A stretch of 64,000 nucleotides of DNA from Firmicutes bacterium OM04-13BH (GCA_003481745.1 QULP01000002.1:372001-436000); one strand, 5' to 3'. Numbered from the stretch's first letter, positions 51,939 through 61,805 are shown. The notes: generated from the letters alone by a model not told the origin. A program made the numbers and translations.

Positions 51939-52273
51939 AGGCGGCTGTCCTCCTTCTTGGGAATGAGTACATATATCTTATTGGGTTCCCCGAAGCCCTG
52001 ACGCACTCGCAGTATCAGTCCGGCGTCCTCCAATTCATTCAGGGAACGCTTCACGGTCATGGTGCTGCGGGCAAGTGCCGCCGCCAGTTCCACGATGGGG
52101 AAATGGATAAATAAAATCCCGTTGGCGTCCTCCATGCCGGACAGGAAAACAATATCCAACATCCGGGCGTACATGACCTTGGCGGTGCTGCTGATCGGGA
52201 GCCGCAGCATGGCTCTTGGCAGCGGCATACAGGGCGGCAGGGTGGTGTCTGCGGTCATAAATTCAACTTCCAT
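51935..52273 (-). CDS. RepA-like replication initiator, short form (IME B)
   Basis: 112 residues with a winged-helix region: LPRAMLRLPISSTAKVMYAR, ILFIHFPIVELAAALARSTM and VKRSLNELEDAGLILRVRQG. This is the N-terminal domain of RepA/phage replisome-organiser-like initiators. IME C has a longer counterpart at 58371-59111. The start is directly after the stop of the small Cys-rich gene (TGAATG). It may initiate replication or regulate the operon. Confidence 0.7.
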   Translation of the reverse strand: MEVEFMTADTTLPPCMPLPRAMLRLPISSTAKVMYARMLDIVFLSGMEDANGILFIHFPIVELAAALARSTMTVKRSLNELEDAGLILRVRQGFGEPNKIYVLIPKKEDSRL

Positions 52274-52465
52274 TCAATCGGTGTCCTCCTTTACTTTTCG
52301 TTTTGAGCGTTTGGAAAGATAATGGGGGCAGTCCACAATGACCGCCCGGAAACTCTGCTTACAAGTGCGCTGGCATTTCCGGCAAAGGTCGTTGTACGTT
52401 ACCCGCCCCCGTTCATTGAGGAAGAAGGATAGTTCCAGCTTCCTCTTTTTCGGCATTCTCGGCAT
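52274..52465 (-). CDS. Small Cys-rich IME protein (paralogue of the 59101-59295 product)
   Basis: 63 residues, MPRMPKKRKLELSFFLNERG … TYNDLCRKCQRTCKQSFRAV. Four Cys in C-x2-C-x3-C … C suggest zinc binding. The IME C protein at 59101-59295 shares the MPRM-KKR-LE-SFFLN start, TYNDLCR-C and CKQSFRA-IV parts, and both genes directly precede a RepA-like gene. The function is unknown. Confidence 0.65.
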   Translation of the reverse strand: MPRMPKKRKLELSFFLNERGRVTYNDLCRKCQRTCKQSFRAVIVDCPHYLSKRSKRKVKEDTD

Positions 52466-52606
52466 GGTGCCTCCTTAAACAAAAATCCGCCCATTTCAGC
52501 CGTAACAGCCGCAATAGACGGATAGCAGATTTTAGTGTCGTGTTTCGGGGCGATTTTCAAGGGAAAAGCGGCCATAGAGCCGCCCGGAAATCCCCCGTAG
52601 TATTAC

Positions 52607-52631
52607 GGATAGGGCAGACTATGCCCTATCG
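52607..52631. other. Hairpin in the gap between the RepA module and the divergent XRE gene
   Basis: GATAGGGCA / TGCCCTATC stem with a 5-base loop. A related but less perfect stretch (GCGGATAGGG … GGGCATATCC) lies at 59418-59441, again upstream of the small Cys-rich gene of IME C. Apart from this hairpin and the promoter at 52948 the gap 52466-52997 shows nothing coding. Confidence 0.45.
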
Positions 52632-52947
52632 GATTGTTGTGTTTCAGTATCAATTCGGTGTTCATTTTTGCCGGTTCTCCCTGATGTCGTTCCTGCCCCT
52701 GGCTCTCACAACGGCGTTTCGCTCCCTTTGGTACGCTCGTTGCGGTCATGGTTCCTCCATTTCCTGCCGCAAGTCATTGCGCTACATCGCCGGGGAGCAT
52801 ATCCCATACAGGCCGGTCATTCGATTGGAATAATCCATCGATGAACTAAGCCCATTATGGCACATTTTTGAGCCTTCTCCCGTATATCCACAAAGTAGGA
52901 AAACCGTCCCAAAAACGAAAATTTCCACGATTGCGGAACGGGTATGG

Positions 52948-52953
52948 TATAAT
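52948..52953 (+). promoter_or_regulatory. Extended -10 promoter of the XRE gene
   Basis: TGGTATAAT on the plus strand, 45 bases before the start codon, with GGAAGGAGCG as ribosome site between. The -35 is weak. Confidence 0.6.
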
Positions 52954-52997
52954 GGGATGGACGGCGGCAGCCAGCCGCAGGAAGGAGCGATGTATCT

Positions 52998-53819
52998 ATG
53001 AAAACCCGCATTTCCGTACAGGAACGCCTGAAAGATTTACGGGTGGAACGGGGCTTAAATCTGGAAGAACTGGCGCAGGAAACCGGCATTTCAAAATCAG
53101 CCCTCGGCAGCTATGAAAACGACAACGATGAATACAAGGAAATCAATCACGGCAGCCTGTTGAAGCTGGCAGACTTTTATCAGGTGTCCGTTGACTATCT
53201 GCTCGGCCTTACCAACAATCGGAAATATGAAAACACGCCGATAGAAGAATTACATTTGAGTGATGAAGTCGTAGAACTGCTGAAAAGTGAACGCTTCAAC
53301 AACCGGCTGCTGTGTGAGATTATCTCCCATGAAAAATTCAAGGAACTGCTGGCAGACGCAGAAATCTATGTGGACGGGATAGCAACCATGCACTTCCATG
53401 ACACAAATAGCTCACTGGCTGCTTTACGGGCTATGATACTGGAAGAACATCCCGAAGCTACGGCAGACCGGGCAATCAAAGTATTGGAAGCCTGTCAGAT
53501 AGAGGAAGAAGATTTCTTCTGCCATGTGACGCACAAAACATGGGACGTCATTCTCCACGACATACGCAAGGCGCACGAAAATGACAGCGAAAGTGCGCCG
53601 GATACCACGCCCGCCGATGAACTGATACGGGAAGTACAAAAGGCCATGCAATTGCCGGGGGACAGGGTTCAGCAATTCACGGAGATATTCTGCAAGGCGT
53701 TCCGGCTCAAATATAAGCGGCTCTCACAAGAGGAACGAAGCCTTTTGAAGAAGCTGTTCAAGAAATCCCCGCTGATAAAACAGTCTGGTATGAACTTCCG
53801 GCGCAGGCCGTGGAAATGA
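52998..53819 (+). CDS. XRE family transcriptional regulator of IME B
   Basis: 273 residues on the plus strand, divergent from the replication module. HTH at residues 6-70 (LKDLRVERGLNLEELAQETG, ISKSALGSYENDNDEYKEIN, LADFYQVSVDYLLGLTNN). The remaining 200 residues are helical and acidic, ending in a basic tail (NFRRRPWK). Long XRE proteins of this build are common repressors in IMEs with RepA modules. It probably controls the adjacent divergent genes. Confidence 0.8.
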   Translation: MKTRISVQERLKDLRVERGLNLEELAQETGISKSALGSYENDNDEYKEINHGSLLKLADFYQVSVDYLLGLTNNRKYENTPIEELHLSDEVVELLKSERFNNRLLCEIISHEKFKELLADAEIYVDGIATMHFHDTNSSLAALRAMILEEHPEATADRAIKVLEACQIEEEDFFCHVTHKTWDVILHDIRKAHENDSESAPDTTPADELIREVQKAMQLPGDRVQQFTEIFCKAFRLKYKRLSQEERSLLKKLFKKSPLIKQSGMNFRRRPWK

Positions 53820-53822
53820 AAA

Positions 53823-53858
53823 CTGCCGTTGTGGGAATGGTTGTTCCTGCAACGGCAG
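53823..53858. terminator. Shared terminator between the convergent XRE and metallo-hydrolase genes
   Basis: Stem CTGCCGTTG / CAACGGCAG with an 18-base loop, in the 45-base gap between two convergent stop codons. It could serve both directions. Confidence 0.6.
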
Positions 53859-53864
53859 CTTTGA

Positions 53865-54629
53865 TTATATATGAATTTGGAAATCCTGAAACTTAAACAA
53901 TCCATTTCCCTGTTTGAGTTTTCCGGCTCTCTCTAATTGTGCAAATCCGGCTTCAATATCGGCTATCAAAGAAACGGGAATATCCAACTGATGGTGTCCG
54001 GGCAGAACTTTTTTTATATTGTATTTCCGTATTCGCCTTATAGATTGATAGAATAGCTTCGGGTCGGTAGTTGGGTAAAATGCGTCCAGGCTTCCCTTGT
54101 ATATCAAATCCCCGGAATACAAATAGTTTCGTTCTGGTTCGTAAAAGCAACAATGTCCGGGAGAATGTCCCGGCGTGTGAACAACTTGAATTTCCCGCCC
54201 GCCTAAATTTAGAAAATCGCCATCGTGTAAAATTCTTTGTGGGATACCTTGAAAAATCTGATAAGCGTTAATATCAAAATCTCTTGGAAAATCACAAGGA
54301 AGCCTTGTCAAATTATTCTTCACAACTTGCAATGGTATCGGAAACCTGACCGATAGCCAGTCCTTTTCCGCTTCATGTACGGCGATATTATCAAAATACT
54401 TATGCCCGCCAATGTGATCCCAATGAACATGAGTTGTAACTGTCATAACAGGCAGCTTTGTCAGAGAGTCCACAATTTTTCTGATGTTGGAAACGCCTAA
54501 ACCTGTATCAATGAGAATAGCATATTTTTCCCCACATAATAGATAACAATGTGTTTCTTCCCAGTGCTTGTATTCGCTAATAGAGAATGTATCACGGTCT
54601 ATTTGCTCAATGGTAAACCAATTATCCAT
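53865..54629 (-). CDS. MBL-fold metallo-hydrolase
   Basis: 254 residues. Metallo-beta-lactamase fold with VTTHVHWDHIGGHKYF (HxHxDH), the later metal ligands HTPGHSPGHCCFY, LYSGDLIYKG and LPGHHQLD. It resembles general hydrolases of the glyoxalase II/lactonase group, with nothing that marks it as a beta-lactamase. It is the last gene of a three-gene cargo operon (XRE, NTF2-like, MBL) on IME B. The substrate is unknown. Confidence 0.8.
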   Translation of the reverse strand: MDNWFTIEQIDRDTFSISEYKHWEETHCYLLCGEKYAILIDTGLGVSNIRKIVDSLTKLPVMTVTTHVHWDHIGGHKYFDNIAVHEAEKDWLSVRFPIPLQVVKNNLTRLPCDFPRDFDINAYQIFQGIPQRILHDGDFLNLGGREIQVVHTPGHSPGHCCFYEPERNYLYSGDLIYKGSLDAFYPTTDPKLFYQSIRRIRKYNIKKVLPGHHQLDIPVSLIADIEAGFAQLERAGKLKQGNGLFKFQDFQIHI

Positions 54630-54663
54630 TCCGTATAATTACCTCCAGCAACTGAATTTCCAG

Positions 54664-55083
54664 TTAAAACCACTTTGCATTTTCATCTCTGAAATGTGGT
54701 ATATTGCCATCTTTATAAGGGTCATACCGATTTTCGTTACAACCAAATTCTTTTAAGAGAGCAATCTTGCCATCTGGCGTCCATTCTATCAGTGACATTC
54801 CATCAAACGCTTCTACGTTACCGGCGTCCATCTTATTTTTGAAATACCATTCAACAATGGTTTGATTGCCTTTATGGAAAAATTGCTTGATGTCCCATTG
54901 CAAGACAGTTCCACGGGTATTCCATTCCTCAAACCAAAGTTTTATTTTCTTGGAGCCGTGGTACTCTGGCCCCCAACTTTCAATATATACGGCATTATCA
55001 GAAAATACATTAAATATACCCAAATCTTTTTTTGCAAGCCACATATCAAACCAAAGTCTGATAATTCTTTCTCTATTGTCCAT
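54664..55083 (-). CDS. NTF2-like (SnoaL-type) protein
   Basis: 139 residues. RERIIRLWFDMWLAKKDLGI, VYIESWGPEYHGSKKIKLWF and the later QTIVEWYFKNKMDAGNVEAF and DGMSLIEWTPDGKI are typical of the cone-shaped alpha+beta barrel of SnoaL/NTF2-like proteins. These act as small-molecule enzymes or binding proteins. Paired with a metallo-hydrolase it suggests processing of a small compound. AT-rich cargo compared with the IME core. Confidence 0.75.
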   Translation of the reverse strand: MDNRERIIRLWFDMWLAKKDLGIFNVFSDNAVYIESWGPEYHGSKKIKLWFEEWNTRGTVLQWDIKQFFHKGNQTIVEWYFKNKMDAGNVEAFDGMSLIEWTPDGKIALLKEFGCNENRYDPYKDGNIPHFRDENAKWF

Positions 55084-55101
55084 TTCGCAGCGCCTTCCTT
55101 G

Positions 55102-55326
55102 TCAATTTAATTTTTCAGCGTCTTTGTCCTGCTCTAATTCAATTACATCCAAAATGCCACAATTCAGGGCTTCGCAGATACGAACCAGCGTTTCCATGCT
55201 GATGTTTTTGCCTTTACCCATGTTGGCAATCATATTTGTGGTAAGACCGGCGGCAATCCGCAAGTCCTCTTTCCTCATGTTGCGCTCAACCAGCGTGTGC
55301 CAGAGGGGTTTATAGCTTATGTACAT
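55102..55326 (-). CDS. Small XRE-type regulator
   Basis: 74 residues forming only a helix-turn-helix domain: YKPLWHTLVERNMRKEDLRI, AGLTTNMIANMGKGKNISME and LVRICEALNCGILDVIEL. It is the first gene of the cargo operon with the NTF2-like and MBL genes, so it probably regulates them. It is about 80 bases from the right boundary of IME B. Confidence 0.8.
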   Translation of the reverse strand: MYISYKPLWHTLVERNMRKEDLRIAAGLTTNMIANMGKGKNISMETLVRICEALNCGILDVIELEQDKDAEKLN

Positions 55327-55400
55327 TTATCCTCCTGCCTTTCTCCCGGTTTCGGGGTTCCTGTTCCCATTATATCAAAATTCTTGCTAACTCACAAACA

Positions 55401-55437
55401 TTTCTTGACACAACCGCCGGTTCCGTCTGGATTGTGC
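55401..55437. other. Probable right end of IME B
   Basis: ATTTCTTGACAC (55399-55410) followed by CCGCC mirrors the left-end text GGCGG-TGTCAAGAAAT (44386-44398). GTTCCGTCTGGATTGTGC (55420-55437) is the exact reverse complement of 46116-46133 near the recombinase gene. Both inverted matches tie this point to the left part of IME B. Confidence 0.45.
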
Positions 55438-55468
55438 TTTTCCTTTCTTCTCTTGATTACATCTACTT

Positions 55469-55501
55469 AGCCATAAGCTGCTTAATGCCCTGGCTTTTTG
55501 C
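55469..55501 (-). other. maff2-like scrap between IME B and IME C
   Basis: The minus strand reads GCA AAA AGC CAG GGC ATT AAG CAG CTT ATG GCT, that is AKSQGIKQLMA, the conserved centre of Maff2. A stop lies directly upstream in the same frame and another two codons downstream. The codons differ from the ICE A copy at 44.3 kb, so it comes from another maff2 allele carried at an element end. It marks the common integration site. Confidence 0.65.
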
Positions 55502-55548
55502 TTATGTGTGATAAAGAAGTAATAGAAGTGTAAAAAATTTTGCCTTTC

Positions 55549-55579
55549 CTATCCGATACTTGTCTTCGGTATCGGATAG
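55549..55579 (-). terminator. Terminator after the IME C recombinase gene
   Basis: Perfect 11-bp stem CTATCCGATAC / GTATCGGATAG with a 9-base loop, ten bases past the recombinase stop. The T run on the minus strand is a little further away (AAAATTTTTT). Confidence 0.6.
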
Positions 55580-55588
55580 GGCGGGCGG

Positions 55589-57226
<1,638 letters not shown>

Positions 57227-57330
57227 CTATTCCGTATTTCGATTATACCACATGGGGCGGCTGTCTGTATAGCGGCTTCTGCTTCTTTACCGCCCGGTAA
57301 AATGACGATTTTTCTGTGCGGCTTGTAGCG

Positions 57331-57528
57331 TTAGGGCGAAAGCTGGGCTTTGTGTCCTGCGGCGGCTTCCGCCTCCAGCACTTTCATCATCTTATCGGCT
57401 GCTGTGTCGGTGGTATCTTTTTTGAAAAAGCCGGAAACGACAAGGACGGTGTTGCCCATGCGGATCTCTGTCACGCAGTCCGGGCGGCGTTCCGGGGTGG
57501 TGTTCTGCTTGTTCTCTGCCATAGGCAA
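57331..57528 (-). CDS. TnpW family transposon-encoded protein
   Basis: 65 residues: MAENKQNTTPERRPDCVTEI, then MGNTVLVVSGFFKKDTTDTA and a short helix. 'TVLVVSGFFKxD…TAxDKMxKVLE' is the TnpW signature, found beside recombinases in mobile elements. Ribosome site AAAGGAG precedes the next gene, while this one follows the DnaC-like gene by six bases, so they are cotranscribed. The function is unknown. Confidence 0.8.
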   Translation of the reverse strand: MPMAENKQNTTPERRPDCVTEIRMGNTVLVVSGFFKKDTTDTAADKMMKVLEAEAAAGHKAQLSP

Positions 57529-57534
57529 CTCCTT

Positions 57535-58374
57535 TCATTTCATCAATTCTTTTAGTCTGTTCAGCTTGGCTTGCGCCGTTTCACGGCGGAAGTTCTCTCC
57601 CGTAAAGAGGATAGGGGCGCACATTTCCAAAAGGCGGTCATAAATCCGGGCATGGGCGGTGTCCAGCGGATTTTGCAGGCTGTCCAATGTCAGATTGGTG
57701 GTAACGATTAAGGGCTTGCGGCTGCGGTAGCGACTGTCAATCACATTGTAGACCTGTTCTAAACCGTACTCTGTGCCGCGCTCCATTCCAAAATCATCAA
57801 TGATAAGCAGAGGAAAACGGCAAAGACGCTCGATATACTCGTTGCGCCCCTCAAAGCTGGCGGTCAGGTCATTCAAAATCGCAGAGAAGTTCGTCATGCG
57901 GACAGCGACTTCCTGCTCCATGAGGGCATTAGCGATACACCCGGCAAAATAGCTTTTTCCTGTGCCGACCTTGCCCCATAGCAGATAGCCGATATTTTCC
58001 TCGCGCATGATTTCCCAATGCTCCACATAGAAGTGTGCAATCTCCATTTGCGGGCATTTCCCGTTGTCGTTGGCGAAAGTCCATTCCTGCATGGTAGGAT
58101 TGGTAAATCCCCGGCGTTTCAAGTCCTCCACGGTGTCAAGGTGCTTTCTGCGCTGTTCGGCGGCTTCACGCTCCAAACGCTGGGCTTTCTGGCAGTCACA
58201 TTCTGCCGGGTGGCGGTCACGCCCAAACAGGGCGGCTTGCTTTTCCGGGAAGTAGGCTTCTTTCGGAGTGTGACACTTGCCGCAGTAAAGCAGTCCGTCC
58301 TCGCCCGTGTAGTCCTCCGGCTGTGGGGTAACAGCCGCCATATTCAAAACTCGTTCTGTAAACAGATTACTCAT
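57535..58374 (-). CDS. DnaC-like helicase loader ATPase of IME C
   Basis: 279 residues from the ATG at 58374, which overlaps the RepA-like stop. The N-terminal zinc-type cluster (LLYCGKCHTPK … CDCQ) is followed by an AAA+ domain: Walker A LLWGKVGTGKSYFAG, Walker B FPLLIIDDFGMERGTEY, sensor LIVTTNLTLD and an arginine-finger region ARIYDRLLEMC. This is the build of phage and ICE DnaC/IstB-like helicase loaders. With RepA it forms a replication module. Confidence 0.88.
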   Translation of the reverse strand: MSNLFTERVLNMAAVTPQPEDYTGEDGLLYCGKCHTPKEAYFPEKQAALFGRDRHPAECDCQKAQRLEREAAEQRRKHLDTVEDLKRRGFTNPTMQEWTFANDNGKCPQMEIAHFYVEHWEIMREENIGYLLWGKVGTGKSYFAGCIANALMEQEVAVRMTNFSAILNDLTASFEGRNEYIERLCRFPLLIIDDFGMERGTEYGLEQVYNVIDSRYRSRKPLIVTTNLTLDSLQNPLDTAHARIYDRLLEMCAPILFTGENFRRETAQAKLNRLKELMK

Positions 58375-59111
58375 AAGCTCTCGCCCTCCTTGCAGGTGTA
58401 TTCGGGTATGCCCTGTTTCGGGGCAACCTTTGCGGTATCGTCTGCCGCCCATCTGCGGATAGTTGCGGCGTGGTTTTTATATTTCTTACCCGTGGACGCG
58501 ATATAGCCGGAAAGCCGCTCAATGTAGTACGCCCATTTTTCGGGCAGCTCCGCTTGCAGTTCGGAAAGCTCCGTATCAGTCAGAAATACATTCTCATATC
58601 TGCCATAGCTGCGGGCGAGGGCTTGTCCCTTTAACTCTCCCTCTTTTTCTAACTCTATATCTATCTCTTTCTTTATCTCTATCTCTGGTGGACGAATGTC
58701 GGACAAATGTCCGCCATTTGTCCGCGGCGGCAAAAGTGCCTTATTTTCAAGCCTTGCGGCGCGTTTCCGTTCCGCTTCGGTAGAGGATTGACCGATCATC
58801 AGCTCGATGTCGGTCATGTAAAGCAGCCCGCAATCAAGCTGCTCCACAAGCCCTAACTGCTGGAAGATGGCTAATGCCCGTTCCACCGTCCCGATTTGGT
58901 GACGGGTCAGCGTGGCTATCATCTGGGCGGTATAGGGGATATGCTCGTCAAGCTGCAATCTGCCGCCATTTTTCAGCGATTTTAAGTACAGCTTCAAGAG
59001 GATATTGGAATACAAAATCCCGTCTTTCATGTCCTCCAACAGCACAATGGAATCGCTGTCGAAGAAGTTTTCTTTCAGTTTGAGGTAGTAATATTTGCGG
59101 TTATCTGCCAT
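58371..59111 (-). CDS. RepA-like / phage replisome organiser initiator of IME C
   Basis: 246 residues from the ATG at 59111, nine bases after GGAGG. The N-terminal winged helix (KYYYLKLKENFFDSDSIVLL, YTAQMIATLTRHQIGTVERA, FQQLGLVEQLDCGLLYM) is that of phage replisome organisers. A variable acidic linker (IEIKKEIDIELEKEGELKG) leads to a C-terminal domain (VFLTDTELSELQAELPEKWA) that usually recruits DnaC. The start overlaps the small Cys-rich gene by 11 bases. Confidence 0.85.
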   Translation of the reverse strand: MADNRKYYYLKLKENFFDSDSIVLLEDMKDGILYSNILLKLYLKSLKNGGRLQLDEHIPYTAQMIATLTRHQIGTVERALAIFQQLGLVEQLDCGLLYMTDIELMIGQSSTEAERKRAARLENKALLPPRTNGGHLSDIRPPEIEIKKEIDIELEKEGELKGQALARSYGRYENVFLTDTELSELQAELPEKWAYYIERLSGYIASTGKKYKNHAATIRRWAADDTAKVAPKQGIPEYTCKEGESL

Positions 59112-59295
59112 TGGCGGTGTCCTCCCTGTGTTTCCATCTCTTAGAGAAATACCGGGGGCAGAGGACGATAATCGCCCGGAAGCTCTGCTTGCAGCCGTGT
59201 GTGCAGCCCCGGCAAAGGTCATTGTAGGTAATACGGTTTCGGTGGTTGAGGAAAAAGCTCCATTCCAACCGCCGCTTTTTGCTCATGCGTGGCAT
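59101..59295 (-). CDS. Small Cys-rich IME protein (paralogue of the 52274-52465 product)
   Basis: 64 residues from the ATG at 59295, five bases after AAAGGAG. MPRMSKKRRLEWSFFLNHRN, then TYNDLCRGCTHGCKQSFRAI. Four Cys suggest zinc binding. Position and sequence match the IME B gene at 52274-52465, showing a shared Cys-rich/RepA cassette in two otherwise different elements. The function is unknown. Confidence 0.65.
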   Translation of the reverse strand: MPRMSKKRRLEWSFFLNHRNRITYNDLCRGCTHGCKQSFRAIIVLCPRYFSKRWKHREDTANGR

Positions 59296-59469
59296 TTCTC
59301 GCTCCTTTCTGCCGTTTCCGCTGGTATAAGCGGATAGGTCGGTAAAAATGTAGTTTCTCGGTGTCATTTTCGGGGATTTCCTGCGCTGTGCGCCCCGTTT
59401 CAAAGGTGGGCAGTATTGCGGATAGGGTGCAGGGCATATCCCCGTTTTGGTATCGTTTCGGGGCGGTTT

Positions 59470-61089
59470 TTAACGCTCATGTTCGTGCTTTTTCTCTCTG
59501 TCTTTCTCGCCTTGCAGGATTTGAGAAAGATTGCTTTTCACGGTATGCAGCTCCTTGACACGGGCTTTTTTCTCCCGGTATTCGTTGTAATGGGCGTTCT
59601 TTTCGGCGGTAAGCTGCTCGATTTCCGCTTGCAGGGCTTTATGGCTTGGCAGCTTGGAAACGCCATGCGCCCGAAAATAACGGGTGGCTGCGTCCGCTAT
59701 GATAAAATCGCTTTCGTGCCGTTCCCGGTAGGCGCTGCGGGCTTTTTCCGTTTTCTGCGCTTTCAGACCGTCACGGGCAGGCTTGGTCTTGGCATAGGCA
59801 AGCACCTGTGTCTGAAGCTCCTTTTTCTCCCGGATAGCAGCGTCCAAGGCTTTCAGCTTGGCGGTGCTGTCCTGTAAATCCGCATTGGCGGATACAAGGG
59901 CTGCGTCCAGCTCCTCCGGCGAATAGCCGTACTGCCCGTAGGCGGCAACGGTAGCCGCCATTTGTTTCAGATTGTGGACTGCCGCCCAGCGGTCATAGCC
60001 CGCGCCCTTTCCCTCCGCTCGCTTCGCTGCCCGGTCAACCATGCGCTGAATACAGTCCTTTTCCGGGGTGGTTTGGACAGCTTTTTTGCCCTGCAAACGC
60101 TCCCTTATGTTGCGGGGGTATTCGGGTACGGTTGCGGTCTGCTCGGCGGCTCTGTGGGCGTTCTGTTCCAAAAGGGCAAGAACGGCAGCGCGGTCAAAAT
60201 CATCTCCCAGCTTGCGGGCGGTAATGGGCTTTGTCCTGTCCGGCGTGAGGTAGGATAGCCGCCCTCGGCTCTCCTTGACAGTCACGCCCTGTTGCAAGAG
60301 AACGGCGGCGAACTCGCCATAGCTTGCGGCAGAGGACAGCGCGGTGCGTATGGCCTGCCGCAATTTTTCCTTGTCTGTTTCAAACTTCGTGGGCTTGGCT
60401 GGCTGCTCCTCTGCTGGCAAGGCGGCAGCTTCCTTGTCCAGCTTTGCCTGCCCTTTCCGCTGCGCCCAATACTCACGCTCAGTAATGCGGTTTTTGCTGC
60501 CATGCAAAAGGTCGATTTGATAGAGATTTTCCCGGTGGCACAGCTCCATGACTTCGGCTTTGAAGTATTCCATCGCCGCGTCTGTGCAGCGGTGTTTGCA
60601 CCCGGCGCGGGTGTCTGCCGGTCTGTCCATGTAAGGCAGGAACGGAACTTCCTCTATCCGCAGAGAATTGATAACGATATGCACATGGATATTGCCGCTG
60701 TGGTTGTGTCCGTCCGGGTGCGTGCAGACAATGGCTTGGTGTCCGGGAAACTGCTTCCGGCAAAATTCCTCACCCAACGCCTGCGCCCGGTCTACGGTCA
60801 AACCGTTGTCCACCGCGTCCCGTGGGTCAAAGCTGATAATGTAGTGGTGGCTTTTTACATCTTCCCGCTTCTGGTTCTTCCCATAGCGGAGATTGGAGCG
60901 CATACAGGCAACGGCAAAATCCTCGTCGCCGCAGTTCAGCGTGGCTATTCGATAGTCCTCCCTGAGCATGAGCCGCCCGTTTTCATCAAGGGTGGGCTTC
61001 ATGGTAAACTCGTCATGTTCAAAGGTGAGGTACTGCTCGGCTGCGCCATAGTCCGCATTTTTAGAGCTGATATGTTTGAATGTTGCCAA
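59470..61089 (-). CDS. Relaxase/mobilisation nuclease of IME C (MOBP type)
   Basis: 539 residues from a TTG at 61089 (MATFKHISSKNADYGAAEQY), the usual start of this family; a GTG nine bases earlier is poorly spaced. Metal site HPDGHNHSGNIHVHIVINSL, plus SHHYIISFDPRDAVDNGLTV. The C-terminal half is coiled coil with RRAIREKKELQ-like repeats. It overlaps the mobC gene by 29 bases. It nicks the IME C oriT. Confidence 0.88.
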   Translation of the reverse strand: MATFKHISSKNADYGAAEQYLTFEHDEFTMKPTLDENGRLMLREDYRIATLNCGDEDFAVACMRSNLRYGKNQKREDVKSHHYIISFDPRDAVDNGLTVDRAQALGEEFCRKQFPGHQAIVCTHPDGHNHSGNIHVHIVINSLRIEEVPFLPYMDRPADTRAGCKHRCTDAAMEYFKAEVMELCHRENLYQIDLLHGSKNRITEREYWAQRKGQAKLDKEAAALPAEEQPAKPTKFETDKEKLRQAIRTALSSAASYGEFAAVLLQQGVTVKESRGRLSYLTPDRTKPITARKLGDDFDRAAVLALLEQNAHRAAEQTATVPEYPRNIRERLQGKKAVQTTPEKDCIQRMVDRAAKRAEGKGAGYDRWAAVHNLKQMAATVAAYGQYGYSPEELDAALVSANADLQDSTAKLKALDAAIREKKELQTQVLAYAKTKPARDGLKAQKTEKARSAYRERHESDFIIADAATRYFRAHGVSKLPSHKALQAEIEQLTAEKNAHYNEYREKKARVKELHTVKSNLSQILQGEKDREKKHEHER

Positions 61090-61459
61090 CAGCGTCACCT
61101 ACCTTTCGCAGGACTTCAAACTTCAAGGCAGCAAGGTCAGAAATGGCGGCGCGGACTTCAACGGACAGGGCGTTGTATGGTGTGCCGTACTCGTTGAGGG
61201 CGCGGGCAATCTGATTGAGGTTGCCACCGATTTTTCCATATTCGGCGGTCAGCCTGCCAACGGCGGACAACAGTTCATCATTGACCGTGGAAACGGTAAC
61301 GATGGGGCGAATGGTCGCCCGTGTAATGGCTTGCCGGATAAATTCGGCTTGGCTCATGTCATAGTGTTTCAGCCGCTCGGCAAAGTCGGCGTATTCTTCC
61401 TCGGTCATGCGGGTTTTGACCACATGGCAGCGGTGGGGCGTGTTGTATTTTTTCTTCAA
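61061..61459 (-). CDS. MobC-type relaxosome protein of IME C
   Basis: 132 residues from a TTG at 61459 (MKKKYNTPHRCHVVKTRMTE), seven bases after AAAGGAGG. A ribbon-helix-helix-like N-terminus (EEYADFAERLKHYDMSQAEF) and the MobC core (AEYGKIGGNLNQIARALNEY) are evident. It binds oriT with the relaxase. The candidate oriT lies directly upstream. Confidence 0.85.
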   Translation of the reverse strand: MKKKYNTPHRCHVVKTRMTEEEYADFAERLKHYDMSQAEFIRQAITRATIRPIVTVSTVNDELLSAVGRLTAEYGKIGGNLNQIARALNEYGTPYNALSVEVRAAISDLAALKFEVLRKVGDAVGNIQTYQL

Positions 61460-61500
61460 GCGTTGACCTCCTTTCTCGCCCGACAGGGCGCATGAGCAGG

Positions 61501-61590
61501 GTTTGGGGAAGGCACTCCCCAACAAGATTTACCAAAGGGGGCAAAACCGCAGATATGCGGATTTTGGCACCGTGGTAGAATCTTGCTCTA
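61501..61590. other. Putative oriT of IME C
   Basis: Cluster of inverted repeats just before mobC: TTGGGGA/TCCCCAA (61503-61522), an outer pair CAAGATT/AATCTTG (61523-61586) and inside it CAAAACCGCA / TGCGGATTTTG. On the minus strand the inner stem runs into TTTTGCCCCCTTTGG, a likely nic region. Position beside mobC and relaxase fits. No gene is convincing in 61460-61800. Confidence 0.5.
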
Positions 61591-61805
61591 AAAAACTACC
61601 GCTTTCCTCGGCGGCTCTGGTTTGCGGATATACTGGCTTGCTCCACCAATATAGCGATTGCGGTGGCGTGTTCTGCCCGCTGTTCACCACTACAACGGTG
61701 AAAAGGGGGCGTTTTGGCAAACGCAGCGGAAATTTTTTTGTTTTCCCTGTCTGCTCCCTACAACAATCCGGCGGTGTGGTTTGCCAAAGATTTTTGAAAA
61801 TGGGC

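Noticed and set aside
53865..54629. Beta-lactamase resistance gene
   Set aside because: The fold is metallo-beta-lactamase, but it has no signal peptide, and the loop text fits general MBL hydrolases and not class B enzymes.
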